In this document: one piece after another, positions 9,233-18,634 of the stretch
Position numbering within the stretch: position 1 is the stretch's first letter
How the letters are laid out: each line of letters opens with the position of its first letter
From: UBA1181 sp963648205
GTDB taxonomy: Bacteria > Bacteroidota > Bacteroidia > Bacteroidales > Paludibacteraceae
Direction: 5' to 3'
DNA: 64,000 bases
Assembly: GCA_963648205.1 (NCBI GenBank)
Contig: CAVJCT010000038.1
Location: forward strand, 1-64,000
Notes under the pieces: model-generated
Told to the model about the DNA's origin: nothing
What the model saw: only the letters and a program-made list of their open reading frames with translations
Databases searched by the model: none
Position numbers and translations under genes: made by a program

Positions 9233-10756
9233 ATGAAAAAATGGATGATTGTTGTCTTGACCATTGTAATGGCAGTTTCCTTTTTCAGTCTGATTGGCTT
9301 GCAGGCTTACTACCTCAAACTCAACGTAGACATGCGAGCAGACCAATTCAGCGAAGAGGTGAAACGCTCCCTCTATGAAGTCGCCAAACTTTTAGAGGAA
9401 GAGGAGACTATGCAATACCTCAACAAGAACCTTTCTACCCCTTCACAACGCACTCGCATCACCACCAAATCGTCCGTCTTCCTGACCAACGAAGAGGAAC
9501 AGATGCAACAACTCAAAACAATTGGCGACTCCGTCAAAAAATACTCCACCGTGCGTGTGAAACCCAACGTCTTCATCTCAATGAAGCATGGGTCAAACTC
9601 CATCTTAGAGTCGTCTAAGATTATCCAAAACAAACTGAAAGAGCGTTTCTTGCACAACCGTGCTTTGCTCGACGATATTCTCATCCGTTTGTTGAGCGAA
9701 ACCTACATCAAACCAATCGAAGAGCGTGTAGACTTTGCCCTACTCAACGAATTGATAGACAAGGGATTCGAGAACAATGGCATCAATGCGAGACACTATT
9801 TCTGCGTGATCAACAACGAAGGGAAGGAAGTCTACCGCAGTGCCAATTTCGACGATGAGGCGACAGACATGGAGAGTTATTCTCAACTGCTCTTCCCGAA
9901 CGACCCAGCACCGCAAGCCAACTACTTGAAGGTCTTTCTGCCAACCACGCAGAAATTCATCACCTCGAGCAGTCTTTTCTTGCCCTCTGCCATCTTCACG
10001 GGATTGCTACTCTTCACATTCATCTTCTCGCTCATCATCATCTCGCAGCAAAAGAGACTTTCTGAGATGCGCACCGACTTCATGAACAATATGACGCACG
10101 AGTTGAAGACCCCAGTCTCCACCATCTCGCTTGCCGCCCAAATGCTCAACGACGACGGTGTAACGAAGAGTCAAGAAATGATTGGCCACCTCAGCAAAAC
10201 CATCAAAGACGAGACAAAACGACTCTCGCAGCAGATAGACAAAGTGCTGCAAATGTCCATTTTTGAGAAAGAAAGCAGTGCGCTGAAACTCCAAGAGATG
10301 GACATCAACGAGTTGATACTCACCATAGCCGGAACGTTCGCCATCAAGGTGGAAAACACAGGCGGCGACATCCAAACGGAGTTAGACGCTGAAAATGCCA
10401 TTGCCAACGTCGACGAAGTACATTTCACCAACATCATCTATAATCTGATGGACAACGCCGTGAAATACTCAAACGGACCACTCATTTTGCGACTAAAAAC
10501 ATGGAACGAGAAAAAAAAGTTGTTCATTTCGATAGAAGATAATGGAATCGGAATCAAGAAAAACAATTTAAAACGTATATTTGATAAATTTTACCGCGTA
10601 CCGACAGGCAGCATTCACAATGTGAAAGGATTCGGATTGGGATTAGCATACGTCAAGAAGGTCGTACAAGACCATAAAGGGACGATAAAGGTAGAAAGTG
10701 AGTTTAACAAGGGAACGAAATTTATCATTTCGATACCACAAAAACAGAACAAATAG
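9233..10756 (+). CDS. rprX: Sensor histidine kinase, RprX-like
   Basis: A 507-residue membrane sensor kinase. Two membrane segments (about 5-27 and 247-271) enclose a periplasmic sensor domain of about 220 residues. HisKA follows with phospho-acceptor H289 (NMTHELKTP), then HATPase with NLMDNAVKYS, DNGIGI and GFGLGLAYV boxes. The response regulator follows after 22 bases, so the two form an operon. Family knowledge: the pair resembles RprX/RprY of Bacteroides fragilis in size and order, a system linked to envelope and stress responses. I infer the name mainly from the neighbouring regulator, so treat it as likely rather than proven. Confidence 0.85.
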   Translation: MKKWMIVVLTIVMAVSFFSLIGLQAYYLKLNVDMRADQFSEEVKRSLYEVAKLLEEEETMQYLNKNLSTPSQRTRITTKSSVFLTNEEEQMQQLKTIGDSVKKYSTVRVKPNVFISMKHGSNSILESSKIIQNKLKERFLHNRALLDDILIRLLSETYIKPIEERVDFALLNELIDKGFENNGINARHYFCVINNEGKEVYRSANFDDEATDMESYSQLLFPNDPAPQANYLKVFLPTTQKFITSSSLFLPSAIFTGLLLFTFIFSLIIISQQKRLSEMRTDFMNNMTHELKTPVSTISLAAQMLNDDGVTKSQEMIGHLSKTIKDETKRLSQQIDKVLQMSIFEKESSALKLQEMDINELILTIAGTFAIKVENTGGDIQTELDAENAIANVDEVHFTNIIYNLMDNAVKYSNGPLILRLKTWNEKKKLFISIEDNGIGIKKNNLKRIFDKFYRVPTGSIHNVKGFGLGLAYVKKVVQDHKGTIKVESEFNKGTKFIISIPQKQNK

Positions 10757-10778
10757 GAACAAAATAACAATAACGAAT

Positions 10779-11495
10779 ATGGACGAAAAAACAAGAATAC
10801 TACTCTGTGAGGACGACCAAAATCTTGGTATGCTTCTTCGCGAATACTTACAAGCAAAGAACTATCTGACAGACCTCATGCCCGATGGCGAAGCTGGTTA
10901 TAAAGCATTTATGAAAGAGACGTACGACATCTGCGTGTTCGACGTCATGATGCCGAAGAAGGACGGATTCACCCTCGCCCAAGAGATTCGCCAAGTGAAC
11001 ACGGAAGTGCCAATTCTCTTCCTCTCTGCCAAGACATTGAAGAATGACATCTTGGAGGGCTTCAGAATCGGTGCAGACGACTATATCACCAAGCCATTCA
11101 GTATGGAAGAGTTGCTCCTCCGTATTGAGGCTATTTTGCGCCGTGTGAAGGGCAAAAAGGTGAAAGAGGAGACAGTATTCCAGATGGGTAAGATTCTCTT
11201 CGACAAGCAAAAACAGCAGTTGGTTATCAATGACGAGATTGTCAAGTTGACCACCAAAGAGTCGGAGTTGCTCGCCCTTCTCTGCGCCCACGCCAACGAC
11301 GTGTTGGAGCGTAACCACGCCCTCCGCACCATCTGGGACGAGGACAACTACTTCAACGCCCGCAGTATGGACGTCTACATCACCAAACTCCGAAAACTGC
11401 TCAAAGCCGACCCAGAAGTCGAAATCATGAACGTCCACGGCAAAGGCTACAAAATCATCTATCCGAACTCGGAGAAGAGCGAGGGGGGTGAGTAA
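10779..11495 (+). CDS. rprY: OmpR/PhoB-family response regulator, RprY-like
   Basis: A 238-residue two-domain regulator. The receiver has the acidic pair D12/D13, phospho-acceptor D55 (FDVMMPKKDG) and the SAK box. A winged-helix DNA-binding domain follows, ending NARSMDVYITKLRK and HGKGYK, as in OmpR/PhoB. I chose the ATG at 10779. A longer in-frame start at 10698 would overlap the kinase gene and adds residues unlike any receiver domain. It is the partner of the kinase just upstream. A strong bidirectional terminator follows. Confidence 0.92.
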   Translation: MDEKTRILLCEDDQNLGMLLREYLQAKNYLTDLMPDGEAGYKAFMKETYDICVFDVMMPKKDGFTLAQEIRQVNTEVPILFLSAKTLKNDILEGFRIGADDYITKPFSMEELLLRIEAILRRVKGKKVKEETVFQMGKILFDKQKQQLVINDEIVKLTTKESELLALLCAHANDVLERNHALRTIWDEDNYFNARSMDVYITKLRKLLKADPEVEIMNVHGKGYKIIYPNSEKSEGGE

Positions 11496-11519
11496 GAACT
11501 CAGGAAGCCACGATAAAAA

Positions 11520-11561
11520 AAATCCCAGCGAAGAATAAACTCCACTGGGATTTACTTTTTT
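11520..11561. terminator. Bidirectional intrinsic terminator
   Basis: AAATCCCAG (11520-11528) pairs with CTGGGATTT (11545-11553). A T-rich run follows on the plus strand and an A-run (11514-11522) precedes it, giving T's on the minus strand. It separates the convergent rprY and purine nucleoside phosphorylase genes. Confidence 0.85.
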
Positions 11562-11576
11562 ATATTTCTTCAATGC

Positions 11577-12419
11577 CTACATCACGCTTCCACAATACTT
11601 CACCATCTCCGTAAACAACGTTGCCAATTTGTCTTGTGCCAGAAGAGTGTTTTGCTGCACTTCCTCATGGGTTACGTTGCTGAGGTTGGCATCACAACCG
11701 ACGTTGGAGATGACAGAGACTCCAAAGACGGACAAACCTGCGTGATTTGCCACAATGACCTCTGGAACAGTCGACATTCCACATGAATCGCCTCCGATAA
11801 TGCGGAAATAGCGATACTCAGCGAGCGTTTCAAAGGTTGGTCCTTGCGTACCAACATACACGCCTTTTTTGAGGTTGAGGTTGCATTTCTTACTGATTTC
11901 CTCGGCTGCCACAATCAACTTCTTATCGTACGCATTACTCATATCTGGGAAGCGTGTACCCAACTCCTCAATGTTTGGTCCGTGCAGTGGATGCTCAGGG
12001 AAAAGATTGATATGATCTTTGATAATCATCACATCGCCAGGGATATAGTCGGGATTCAAGCCACCTGCCGCATTAGACACCATCACCACTTGCACACCCA
12101 ACGCTTTCATCACACGAATCGGGAAGGTAATGTCTTGCATTGAGTAGCCCTCGTAGTAGTGCAGACGGCCCTGCATTGCCATCACCTCTACCCCTTCCAA
12201 GCGTCCGAAGAGCAGTTTGCCAGAGTGCCCCTGCACCGTACTCGTCTTGAAATGAGGAATTTCCTGATATGGAATCGTATCAACAACATCTATTTTTTTA
12301 GCAAAATCGCCTAAGCCAGTGCCTAAGACAATAGCGATCTTTGGCTTCAAGGCTGTCTTCGTCATCAAAAAATCACGCGCCTCATTGATCGCCTTTAAAA
12401 GGTCAAAATTTGCATTCAT
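11577..12419 (-). CDS. punA: Purine nucleoside phosphorylase (trimeric type)
   Basis: Splits inosine and guanosine with phosphate into free base and ribose-1-phosphate for purine salvage. The 280-residue protein shows the class features: GTGLGDF near the N-terminus, the phosphate-binding GHSGKL and QGRLHYYEGY stretches, SNAAGGLN, the conserved DHINLFP, the base-binding GPTFET and the STVPEV segment. Its length fits the trimeric PNP-I family. It lies 19 bases downstream of lpxK and is probably cotranscribed with it. Confidence 0.93.
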   Translation of the reverse strand: MNANFDLLKAINEARDFLMTKTALKPKIAIVLGTGLGDFAKKIDVVDTIPYQEIPHFKTSTVQGHSGKLLFGRLEGVEVMAMQGRLHYYEGYSMQDITFPIRVMKALGVQVVMVSNAAGGLNPDYIPGDVMIIKDHINLFPEHPLHGPNIEELGTRFPDMSNAYDKKLIVAAEEISKKCNLNLKKGVYVGTQGPTFETLAEYRYFRIIGGDSCGMSTVPEVIVANHAGLSVFGVSVISNVGCDANLSNVTHEEVQQNTLLAQDKLATLFTEMVKYCGSVM

Positions 12420-12438
12420 GGTATTACGTTTTTAATTG

Positions 12439-13554
12439 TTATTCATTATTAGATTTCTTCTCAGCATCCAAAAGTTGAGAGAAATATTTGTTTTTCCTTA
12501 AGAAACTATGAATCTTCATATTAAACTCCTCCCCTTCCTCTTTTAAGAACTTGATTTGCAATGGAATATAGAAGATATACGCTTTCAAACTCTCTGGGAA
12601 AAGATTGGAATTTTTGAGTCGAACGGCATCCTTCTCCGTCGTCAAAATGATTTTCTTCGGATTAGTGATTGCATTGAAAGTCTTCTCGATCTCCACCATA
12701 TCCGACTTCTTGAACGTATGATGGTCGGCATAATTGAGCGAGGCAACCTCATTCACCAAGGTATGAACATAATCTTCAAATGGTTTCGGAGCAGCAATAC
12801 CTGTGAGAGTAAGTACCGTTGTGTCCGATGTCAAATCACAAGAAGAGCCTTGAAAAACAGGCTGAGGCTCGTCGTATGCAAGAGACGAGAAGTAGAGAGC
12901 CTGATAAGGATAGAGTTTCAGATTTTTCCGAATGATACGAAACTCAATCGACTGCAAGTTTGTCGGACATTTCGTCAGCACGACAATATCCGCACGCACA
13001 GTCGAAGAGATAGGTTCACGCAAATTACCCACAGGAAGCAAATGATCTTCCGTAATCATTCGATTATAATCAATCAGCAAGATGTTGAGGTCAGGAGAAA
13101 CATAGCGGTGTTGATAAGCATCGTCGAGGATGATGATGTCGGGACGATTGAAAGCCTCTTTCTGCATTTTCGCGATTCCCCGTGTGCGTTTCGCATCAAC
13201 GGCAACCATAATATCAGGAAATTTTGATTTCACCTGATAAGGTTCATCTCCTATCGTAGCAGGAGTCGATTTTTCATCTGCCAACTGAAAACCCTTCGTC
13301 TTCCGTTTATAACCCCGAGAGAGAAAACCAACGTGAAAATCCTCTTTCAGAAGTCGAATAATATATTCAGAGAAAGGCGTTTTTCCCGTTCCACCCACGG
13401 TAATATTACCAATTGAGACGATAGGAATCTCAAACTTTTTAGAGGGCAAAATTTCCCAATCGAAAAGGACATTACGAAGGGTAACAACCAATCCATAGAC
13501 TGCAGCGAAGGGCCAGAGGAGAATCCTCAAAAAAAGTGGTTTTTCATTTCTCAT
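12439..13554 (-). CDS. lpxK: Tetraacyldisaccharide 4'-kinase
   Basis: LpxK phosphorylates the lipid A precursor at the 4' position on the inner face of the inner membrane. The sequence has one N-terminal membrane segment (LLWPFAAVYGLVVTLRN), then the unusual LpxK P-loop SIGNITVGGTGKTP, and later LSRGYKR and LDDAYQHR. The open frame extends to a TTG at 13581, but I prefer the ATG at 13554, which puts the membrane segment at the usual distance from the start (371 residues). ATG 13566 is also possible. Confidence 0.93.
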   Translation of the reverse strand: MRNEKPLFLRILLWPFAAVYGLVVTLRNVLFDWEILPSKKFEIPIVSIGNITVGGTGKTPFSEYIIRLLKEDFHVGFLSRGYKRKTKGFQLADEKSTPATIGDEPYQVKSKFPDIMVAVDAKRTRGIAKMQKEAFNRPDIIILDDAYQHRYVSPDLNILLIDYNRMITEDHLLPVGNLREPISSTVRADIVVLTKCPTNLQSIEFRIIRKNLKLYPYQALYFSSLAYDEPQPVFQGSSCDLTSDTTVLTLTGIAAPKPFEDYVHTLVNEVASLNYADHHTFKKSDMVEIEKTFNAITNPKKIILTTEKDAVRLKNSNLFPESLKAYIFYIPLQIKFLKEEGEEFNMKIHSFLRKNKYFSQLLDAEKKSNNE

Positions 13555-13742
13555 AATCGGAGACATAATGAGATTTGACAATCAAGACACGCGCTTGTAA
13601 CTCAAGCACCGTTAAGGACTTATAAATTTAGTCATATATTTAACGTATGCAAAAGAAAATGTGAAAAAAGGTAAAATCTTCAGCAAGAAATGTGAAAAAT
13701 AGATGTTATACAACACAATTAGCAGATAAAGTTCTACGATTG
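13555..13742. other. Intergenic spacer between divergent lpxK and rimP
   Basis: AT-rich, with no open frame of note on either strand and no RNA gene that I recognise. It should hold the lpxK promoter, but I see no exact TAnnTTTG facing lpxK. Confidence 0.5.
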
Positions 13743-13773
13743 TTTGTGAAATCAAAAAAAAGACGTACCTTTG
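13743..13773 (+). promoter_or_regulatory. Promoter of the rimP-nusA-infB operon
   Basis: TTTG at 13743-13746 and TACCTTTG at 13766-13773 are 19 bases apart, matching both elements of the Bacteroidota vegetative promoter. The predicted start near 13780 gives a leader of about 90 bases before rimP. Confidence 0.8.
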
Positions 13774-13798
13774 TAACGTAAGGTTGAAATCGGGATGG

Positions 13799-13827
13799 AT
13801 GGGGGCTTGCGGAAGTCTCCATTTTTT
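13799..13827 (+). promoter_or_regulatory. Terminator-like hairpin in the rimP leader (possible attenuator)
   Basis: ATGGGGGCT (13799-13807) pairs over nine positions, two of them G-U, with AGTCTCCAT (13814-13822) around the loop TGCGGA. Six T's follow at once (13822-13827). This has the form of an intrinsic terminator inside the leader, about 50 bases before the rimP ATG. As nusA lies in this operon, feedback by NusA on this hairpin is an attractive inference. Confidence 0.6.
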
Positions 13828-13872
13828 GTGTTTTGAAGCCGAACAGAAACAAAGTCAAACAAAAAAGACCAA

Positions 13873-14340
13873 ATGATAGAAGAGAAGAAAATCTATGAGA
13901 TAGTTGAGGAGTGCATTGCAGATACTCCCTATTTCTTAGTGGGAGTAGAAGTGAGTGCAGACAATGTGATATCTGTGGAGATAGACTCTGAAGAGAGCGT
14001 CTCGTTAGACTATTGCATAGAACTCTCGAAGAAAATAGAGTCGAAGTTAGACCGAGATCAAGAAGATTTCGAGTTGAACGTAGGCTCAGCCGGACTGACA
14101 TCTCCATTCAAAGTACTTCGCCAATATAAGAAGTATGAAGGAAAGGAAGTGGAAGTTCAAGTGAAAAATGGTCCGAAATATGTGGGCGTGTTGGTGAACG
14201 TGACGGAGAACGATTTCGGTGTTGAGACGACCAGAAAAGAGAAGAAAGAAGGAGAAAAGAAAAAAGTTGATGTTACAGAGGTGATAACGATAGCGTACGA
14301 CCAAGTAGCGGAAGCAAAATATTCATTGAAATTTAAATAA
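13873..14340 (+). CDS. rimP: Ribosome maturation factor RimP
   Basis: RimP helps mature the 30S ribosomal subunit. The 155-residue protein has the two-domain plan of the family. The N-terminal alpha-beta domain contains VEIDSEESVSLDYCIELS and the ELNVGSAGLTSPF segment (equivalent of the conserved EVSSPGLDRPL). A C-terminal Sm-like barrel follows. It is the first gene of the rimP-nusA-infB operon, the normal bacterial order, and nusA starts eight bases after its stop. Confidence 0.92.
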   Translation: MIEEKKIYEIVEECIADTPYFLVGVEVSADNVISVEIDSEESVSLDYCIELSKKIESKLDRDQEDFELNVGSAGLTSPFKVLRQYKKYEGKEVEVQVKNGPKYVGVLVNVTENDFGVETTRKEKKEGEKKKVDVTEVITIAYDQVAEAKYSLKFK

Positions 14341-14348
14341 ACTAAAAT

Positions 14349-15680
14349 ATGGCAAGGCAAGAAGCAGTTAGTTTGAGTGATACCTTTGCAGAGTTCAAAG
14401 ACCTCAAGAATATAGACAGAAGCACGATGGTGAGTGTCCTTGAGGACTCTTTCCGTAGTGTTATTGCTAAAATGTTTGGCACAGATGAGAACTATGACAT
14501 CATCATCAATCCAGACAAAGGCGATTTCGAGATTTACCGCAACCGTATGGTTGTTGAGGATGACGACTTTGAGGATGAAAACACCGAGATTTCGTTGACA
14601 GATGCGCGCAAGATCGCAGACGACTTCGAGATTGGCGAGGAGGTAACAGACAAAGTAGACTTTGCTTCGTTTGGACGCCGTGCTGTATTGAATCTTCGTC
14701 AGACTTTGGCATCCAAGATTTTGGATTTACAGAAAGACACGCTCTATAATAAATATAAAGAGAAAGTCGGAACAATCGTAGTTGGTGAGGTTTACCAAGT
14801 ATGGAAGAAAGAGATTTTGTTGTTAGACGATGAGAACAACGAGATGTTGCTTCCTAAGCAGGAGCAGATTCCTTCAGACTTCTACCGCAAGGGCGACACT
14901 GTAAGAGCCGTTGTAGCCAAGGTAGACAACCGCAACAACAATCCGAAGATCATTCTTTCAAGAACCTCTCCATTGTTCTTGCAGAGATTGTTTGAGTTGG
15001 AAGTGCCAGAGATCAACGACGGATTGATCACGATTCGCCGCATCGCACGTATTCCAGGAGAGCGCGCCAAGGTAGCAGTAGAGTCATACGATGAGCGTAT
15101 TGACCCAGTAGGCGCATGTGTCGGAATGAAGGGATCACGTATCCACGGAATCGTGAGAGAGTTGAGAAATGAGAATATTGATGTAATCAATTATACAAGC
15201 AACCCATCTTTGTTCATCTCGAGAGCGTTGAGTCCAGCGCGTATCTCTTCCATCCATGTGATTGAAGAGTATAAGAGAGCAGAGGTGTTCTTGCAACCAG
15301 AAGAAGTTTCGTTGGCTATCGGAAAGAGCGGAATGAACATTCGTTTGGCGGGAATGTTGACCGACTATCAGATTGAGGTGTTCCGCGATGTTGACGAGTC
15401 TATCGAGTCTGGAGATATCTTCTTGAATGAGTTCCTCGACGAGATCGAGCCATGGGTGATCGATACGTTGAAGGGAATTGGTTGTGACACTGCAAAGCAG
15501 GTTTTGAACATTCCTCGCGAAGAGTTGATCAGAAGAACTGATTTGGAAGAAGAGACAATCGACGATGTATTGCGTATTCTAAGTGCCGAATTTGAGGGAT
15601 CCGAGAACGAGGAGCCAACAGAGCCAGCACAGGAGGATGAGAATCCTATTCAGGCAGAGAGTGAGGAAGAACAGAACTAA
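14349..15680 (+). CDS. nusA: Transcription termination/antitermination factor NusA
   Basis: NusA binds RNA polymerase and controls pausing, termination and antitermination. The 443-residue protein has the N-terminal polymerase-binding domain, an S1 domain (from about residue 137, VGEVYQVWKK), and tandem KH domains with the marker stretches RIPGERAKVAV, DPVGACVGMKGSRI and AIGKSGMNIRLA. A short acidic tail ends the chain. It lies between rimP and infB with gaps of 8 and 17 bases. It may act on the leader hairpin upstream. Confidence 0.95.
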   Translation: MARQEAVSLSDTFAEFKDLKNIDRSTMVSVLEDSFRSVIAKMFGTDENYDIIINPDKGDFEIYRNRMVVEDDDFEDENTEISLTDARKIADDFEIGEEVTDKVDFASFGRRAVLNLRQTLASKILDLQKDTLYNKYKEKVGTIVVGEVYQVWKKEILLLDDENNEMLLPKQEQIPSDFYRKGDTVRAVVAKVDNRNNNPKIILSRTSPLFLQRLFELEVPEINDGLITIRRIARIPGERAKVAVESYDERIDPVGACVGMKGSRIHGIVRELRNENIDVINYTSNPSLFISRALSPARISSIHVIEEYKRAEVFLQPEEVSLAIGKSGMNIRLAGMLTDYQIEVFRDVDESIESGDIFLNEFLDEIEPWVIDTLKGIGCDTAKQVLNIPREELIRRTDLEEETIDDVLRILSAEFEGSENEEPTEPAQEDENPIQAESEEEQN

Positions 15681-15697
15681 ACAACTTAAAAGGTAAT

Positions 15698-18619
15698 ATG
15701 TCCATTAGATTAAGTAAAATAGCAAAAGAACTAAACGTAGGCGCAGATAAGGTTGTGGATTTCTTGGCCCAGAAGGGACACCAGATTCCAGCAGACAACC
15801 TCAACGTTACATTGACAGACGAGCAGGAAAAGTTGTGTTTTGATGGGTTAGGAGATAATTCAAAGATAAAGATTGACTCACAGAAGATTACCAAACAACG
15901 TCAAGAGAACAGAGGGCCAAAAGAGAGTGTCTCTATCGAGGGATTCGACGATAAAAACAAGGATTCAAAATCTTCAAATGGCGAAGTTCGCGGTCCTCAT
16001 ATCATAGGAAAGATCGATTTGAACAATGTTGGGAAAAAGCCTGCTAATCAAGAACCTAAGAAGGAGGAGAAGGCAGCACCAGCACCAAAACCTGAAGTTG
16101 TTGAGGAGAAACCAGTAGAGAAGCCACAGGAGAAGGCTGAGGAGAAACCACAACCAAAGCCAGAACCGAAGAAAGAGGCTGCACCAATCGCTGAGAAGCC
16201 TGCTACAACTCCTGCCTCTGAGGAGAAAAAGCCAGAACCAGCCCCTACTTCTTCTGCAGAGCCTAAAGAGAAGGGAGACGAGATCTTCTCAATCTCACAC
16301 GCACCAAAGACATCCATCAATGTCATTGGCAAGATCGACTTGTCTACTATCAACCAACAAACTCGTCCAAAGAAGAAGACTAAGGAGGAGAAGAAGAAGG
16401 AACGCGAGCAACAACGTGGTCCAAAGCAAGGTGGAAACGGTCAGAATCCAAGCAACAACGGTGGAGATGCCAACAACGCCAACGGTGAGCGTCAAGGCAA
16501 ACGTAAGAGAATACAAAAAGAGCGTGTTGACATCAACGACTTCAACAAGTCAGACAATAATAACAACAACGGTCAGCAACGCAACAACCACAACGGCGGT
16601 AACAACAACAATAACAATGGTGGTAAAGACCGTCGCAATGGTAATAACAACAACGGTAACAACAAGGGTGGCAATTTCAAAAACAACAATCGTCAACCAG
16701 TTGTTAAACAAGAAGTTAACGAAGAAGAGGTTCAGAAACAGATCAAAGAGACTTTGGCTCGCTTGACCAGCAAGGGTCAGAAGACCAAAGGTTCTAAGCA
16801 CCGCCGCGACAAGCGTGAGATGCAAGCCAACCGTTTGCACGAGCAGGAGGAGCAAGAGAAACTCGAATCTAAGATTCTGAAAATCACCGAGTTCGTTACC
16901 GTCAGCGAGTTGGCTACGATGATGAACGTATCTGTAACAGAGGTCATCAGTACATGTATGAGTTTCGGACTCATGGTGTCTATCAACCAACGTTTGGATG
17001 CTGAGTCAATCAACATCGTGGCAGAGGAGTTCGGATTCCAAACTGAATATGTGAGTGCCGAGGTTACGGCAGCCATTCAGGTGGAAGAAGACAAAGAAGA
17101 AGACTTGGTAAGACGTCCACCTATCGTAACTGTGATGGGACACGTCGACCACGGTAAGACTTCATTGTTGGACTATATCCGTCAGACGAACGTGATTGCT
17201 GGTGAGGCTGGAGGTATCACTCAGCACATTGGAGCATACAATGTAACGTTGAAAGACGGTCAGCAGATTACCTTCCTCGATACTCCAGGACACGAAGCGT
17301 TCACCGCCATGCGTGCCAGAGGAGCCAAGGTTACGGATATCGCAATTATCATTGTCGCAGCCGATGATGATGTCATGCCACAAACCGTTGAGGCTATCAA
17401 CCACGCCTCTATCGCAGGTGTGCCTATCATTTTCGCAATCAACAAGATTGATAAACCAACTGCCAATCCAGATAAAATCAAGGAGAAACTCGCTTCTATG
17501 AACTATTTGGTGGAGGAATGGGGAGGTAAATACCAATCACAAGACATTGCTGCCAAGAAAGGTATCGGCGTACCAGAATTGATGGAGAAGGTACTTTTGG
17601 AGGCTGAGATGTTGGATTTGAAGGCCAATCCAAACCGTCGCGCAGTAGGTTCAATCATTGAGTCTCAGTTGGATAAAGGTCGTGGATATATCTCAACTGT
17701 GTTGGTCAGCAACGGTACACTCCGTGTAGGAGACGTTGTCGTAGCAGGTATCAACTACGGACGTATCAAGGCGATGTTCAACGAGCGTAACCAACGTGTG
17801 CAAGAAGCAAAACCATCAGAGCCTGTCGTAATCCTCGGATTGAACGGTGCTCCACAAGCAGGAGATAACTTCAACGTTTTGGAGACAGAGCAAGAGGCAC
17901 GTGAAATTGCAACGAAACGTGAGCAATTGCAACGTGAGCAAGGATTACGTACCACGAAGCACCTTACATTGGAAGAGATTGCACGTCGTCGTGCCTTAGG
18001 AAACTTCCAAGAGATGAACATCATCGTAAAGGCGGATGTGGATGGATCAGCAGAGGCACTGAAAGACTCTTTGGAAAAATTGTCAACCGAAGAGTTCGCT
18101 GTCAACGTCATTCACAAGGCAGTCGGTCAGATTTCAGAATCAGACGTTATGTTGGCATCCACAGCAGATGCGATCATAGTCGGATTCCAGGTTCGTCCGT
18201 CAGTAGCTGCACGAAGAGTAGCCGAGAAGGAAGGTGTAGATATCCGTTTGTACTCTATCATCTACGATGCAATCGAGCAGATGAAAGACGCAATGGTCGG
18301 AATGCTTTCACCAGAGGTCAAAGAGGAGGTTACAGGTACTGCAGAAGTACAAGAGACCTTCAAGATCAGCAAGGTGGGAACAATCGCCGGATGTATCGTT
18401 CGCGACGGAAAAATCAAGAGAGGCAACAAAGTGCGTGTCATTCGCGATGGTATCGTGGTGTTCACGGGCGAGTTAGCATCTTTGAAGCGATTCAAGGACG
18501 ATGTCAAGGAAGTTGGAAACGGCTTCGAATGTGGTTTGAACATTGCCGGATACAATGATTTGCTCGTTGGCGATATCATCGAGAGTTTCGAGGAGATCGA
18601 GGTAAAACGTACCTTGTAA
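15698..18619 (+). CDS. infB: Translation initiation factor IF-2
   Basis: IF-2 is the GTPase that places initiator tRNA on the 30S subunit. The 973-residue protein has an N-terminal IF2-N domain, then a long linker, a second IF2-N segment, and the G domain with GHVDHGKT at 481-488, DTPGHEAF and NKID boxes. The beta-barrel and C-terminal domains complete it. The linker is unusual: proline/lysine/glutamate-rich at about 115-200, then strongly asparagine- and glycine-rich at about 285-335. The length is within the range for Bacteroidota IF-2. Confidence 0.96.
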   Translation: MSIRLSKIAKELNVGADKVVDFLAQKGHQIPADNLNVTLTDEQEKLCFDGLGDNSKIKIDSQKITKQRQENRGPKESVSIEGFDDKNKDSKSSNGEVRGPHIIGKIDLNNVGKKPANQEPKKEEKAAPAPKPEVVEEKPVEKPQEKAEEKPQPKPEPKKEAAPIAEKPATTPASEEKKPEPAPTSSAEPKEKGDEIFSISHAPKTSINVIGKIDLSTINQQTRPKKKTKEEKKKEREQQRGPKQGGNGQNPSNNGGDANNANGERQGKRKRIQKERVDINDFNKSDNNNNNGQQRNNHNGGNNNNNNGGKDRRNGNNNNGNNKGGNFKNNNRQPVVKQEVNEEEVQKQIKETLARLTSKGQKTKGSKHRRDKREMQANRLHEQEEQEKLESKILKITEFVTVSELATMMNVSVTEVISTCMSFGLMVSINQRLDAESINIVAEEFGFQTEYVSAEVTAAIQVEEDKEEDLVRRPPIVTVMGHVDHGKTSLLDYIRQTNVIAGEAGGITQHIGAYNVTLKDGQQITFLDTPGHEAFTAMRARGAKVTDIAIIIVAADDDVMPQTVEAINHASIAGVPIIFAINKIDKPTANPDKIKEKLASMNYLVEEWGGKYQSQDIAAKKGIGVPELMEKVLLEAEMLDLKANPNRRAVGSIIESQLDKGRGYISTVLVSNGTLRVGDVVVAGINYGRIKAMFNERNQRVQEAKPSEPVVILGLNGAPQAGDNFNVLETEQEAREIATKREQLQREQGLRTTKHLTLEEIARRRALGNFQEMNIIVKADVDGSAEALKDSLEKLSTEEFAVNVIHKAVGQISESDVMLASTADAIIVGFQVRPSVAARRVAEKEGVDIRLYSIIYDAIEQMKDAMVGMLSPEVKEEVTGTAEVQETFKISKVGTIAGCIVRDGKIKRGNKVRVIRDGIVVFTGELASLKRFKDDVKEVGNGFECGLNIAGYNDLLVGDIIESFEEIEVKRTL

Positions 18620-18634
18620 TAACGACAGATAAGA

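Noticed and set aside
10698..10778. Longer start for the response regulator
   Set aside because: It overlaps the kinase gene by 59 bases and adds 27 residues unlike any receiver domain; ATG 10779 gives the normal family start.
16320..16990. Alternative frames across the IF-2 linker rich in T, N, V or I
   Set aside because: They are frame-shifted readings of the asparagine-rich repeat of infB.
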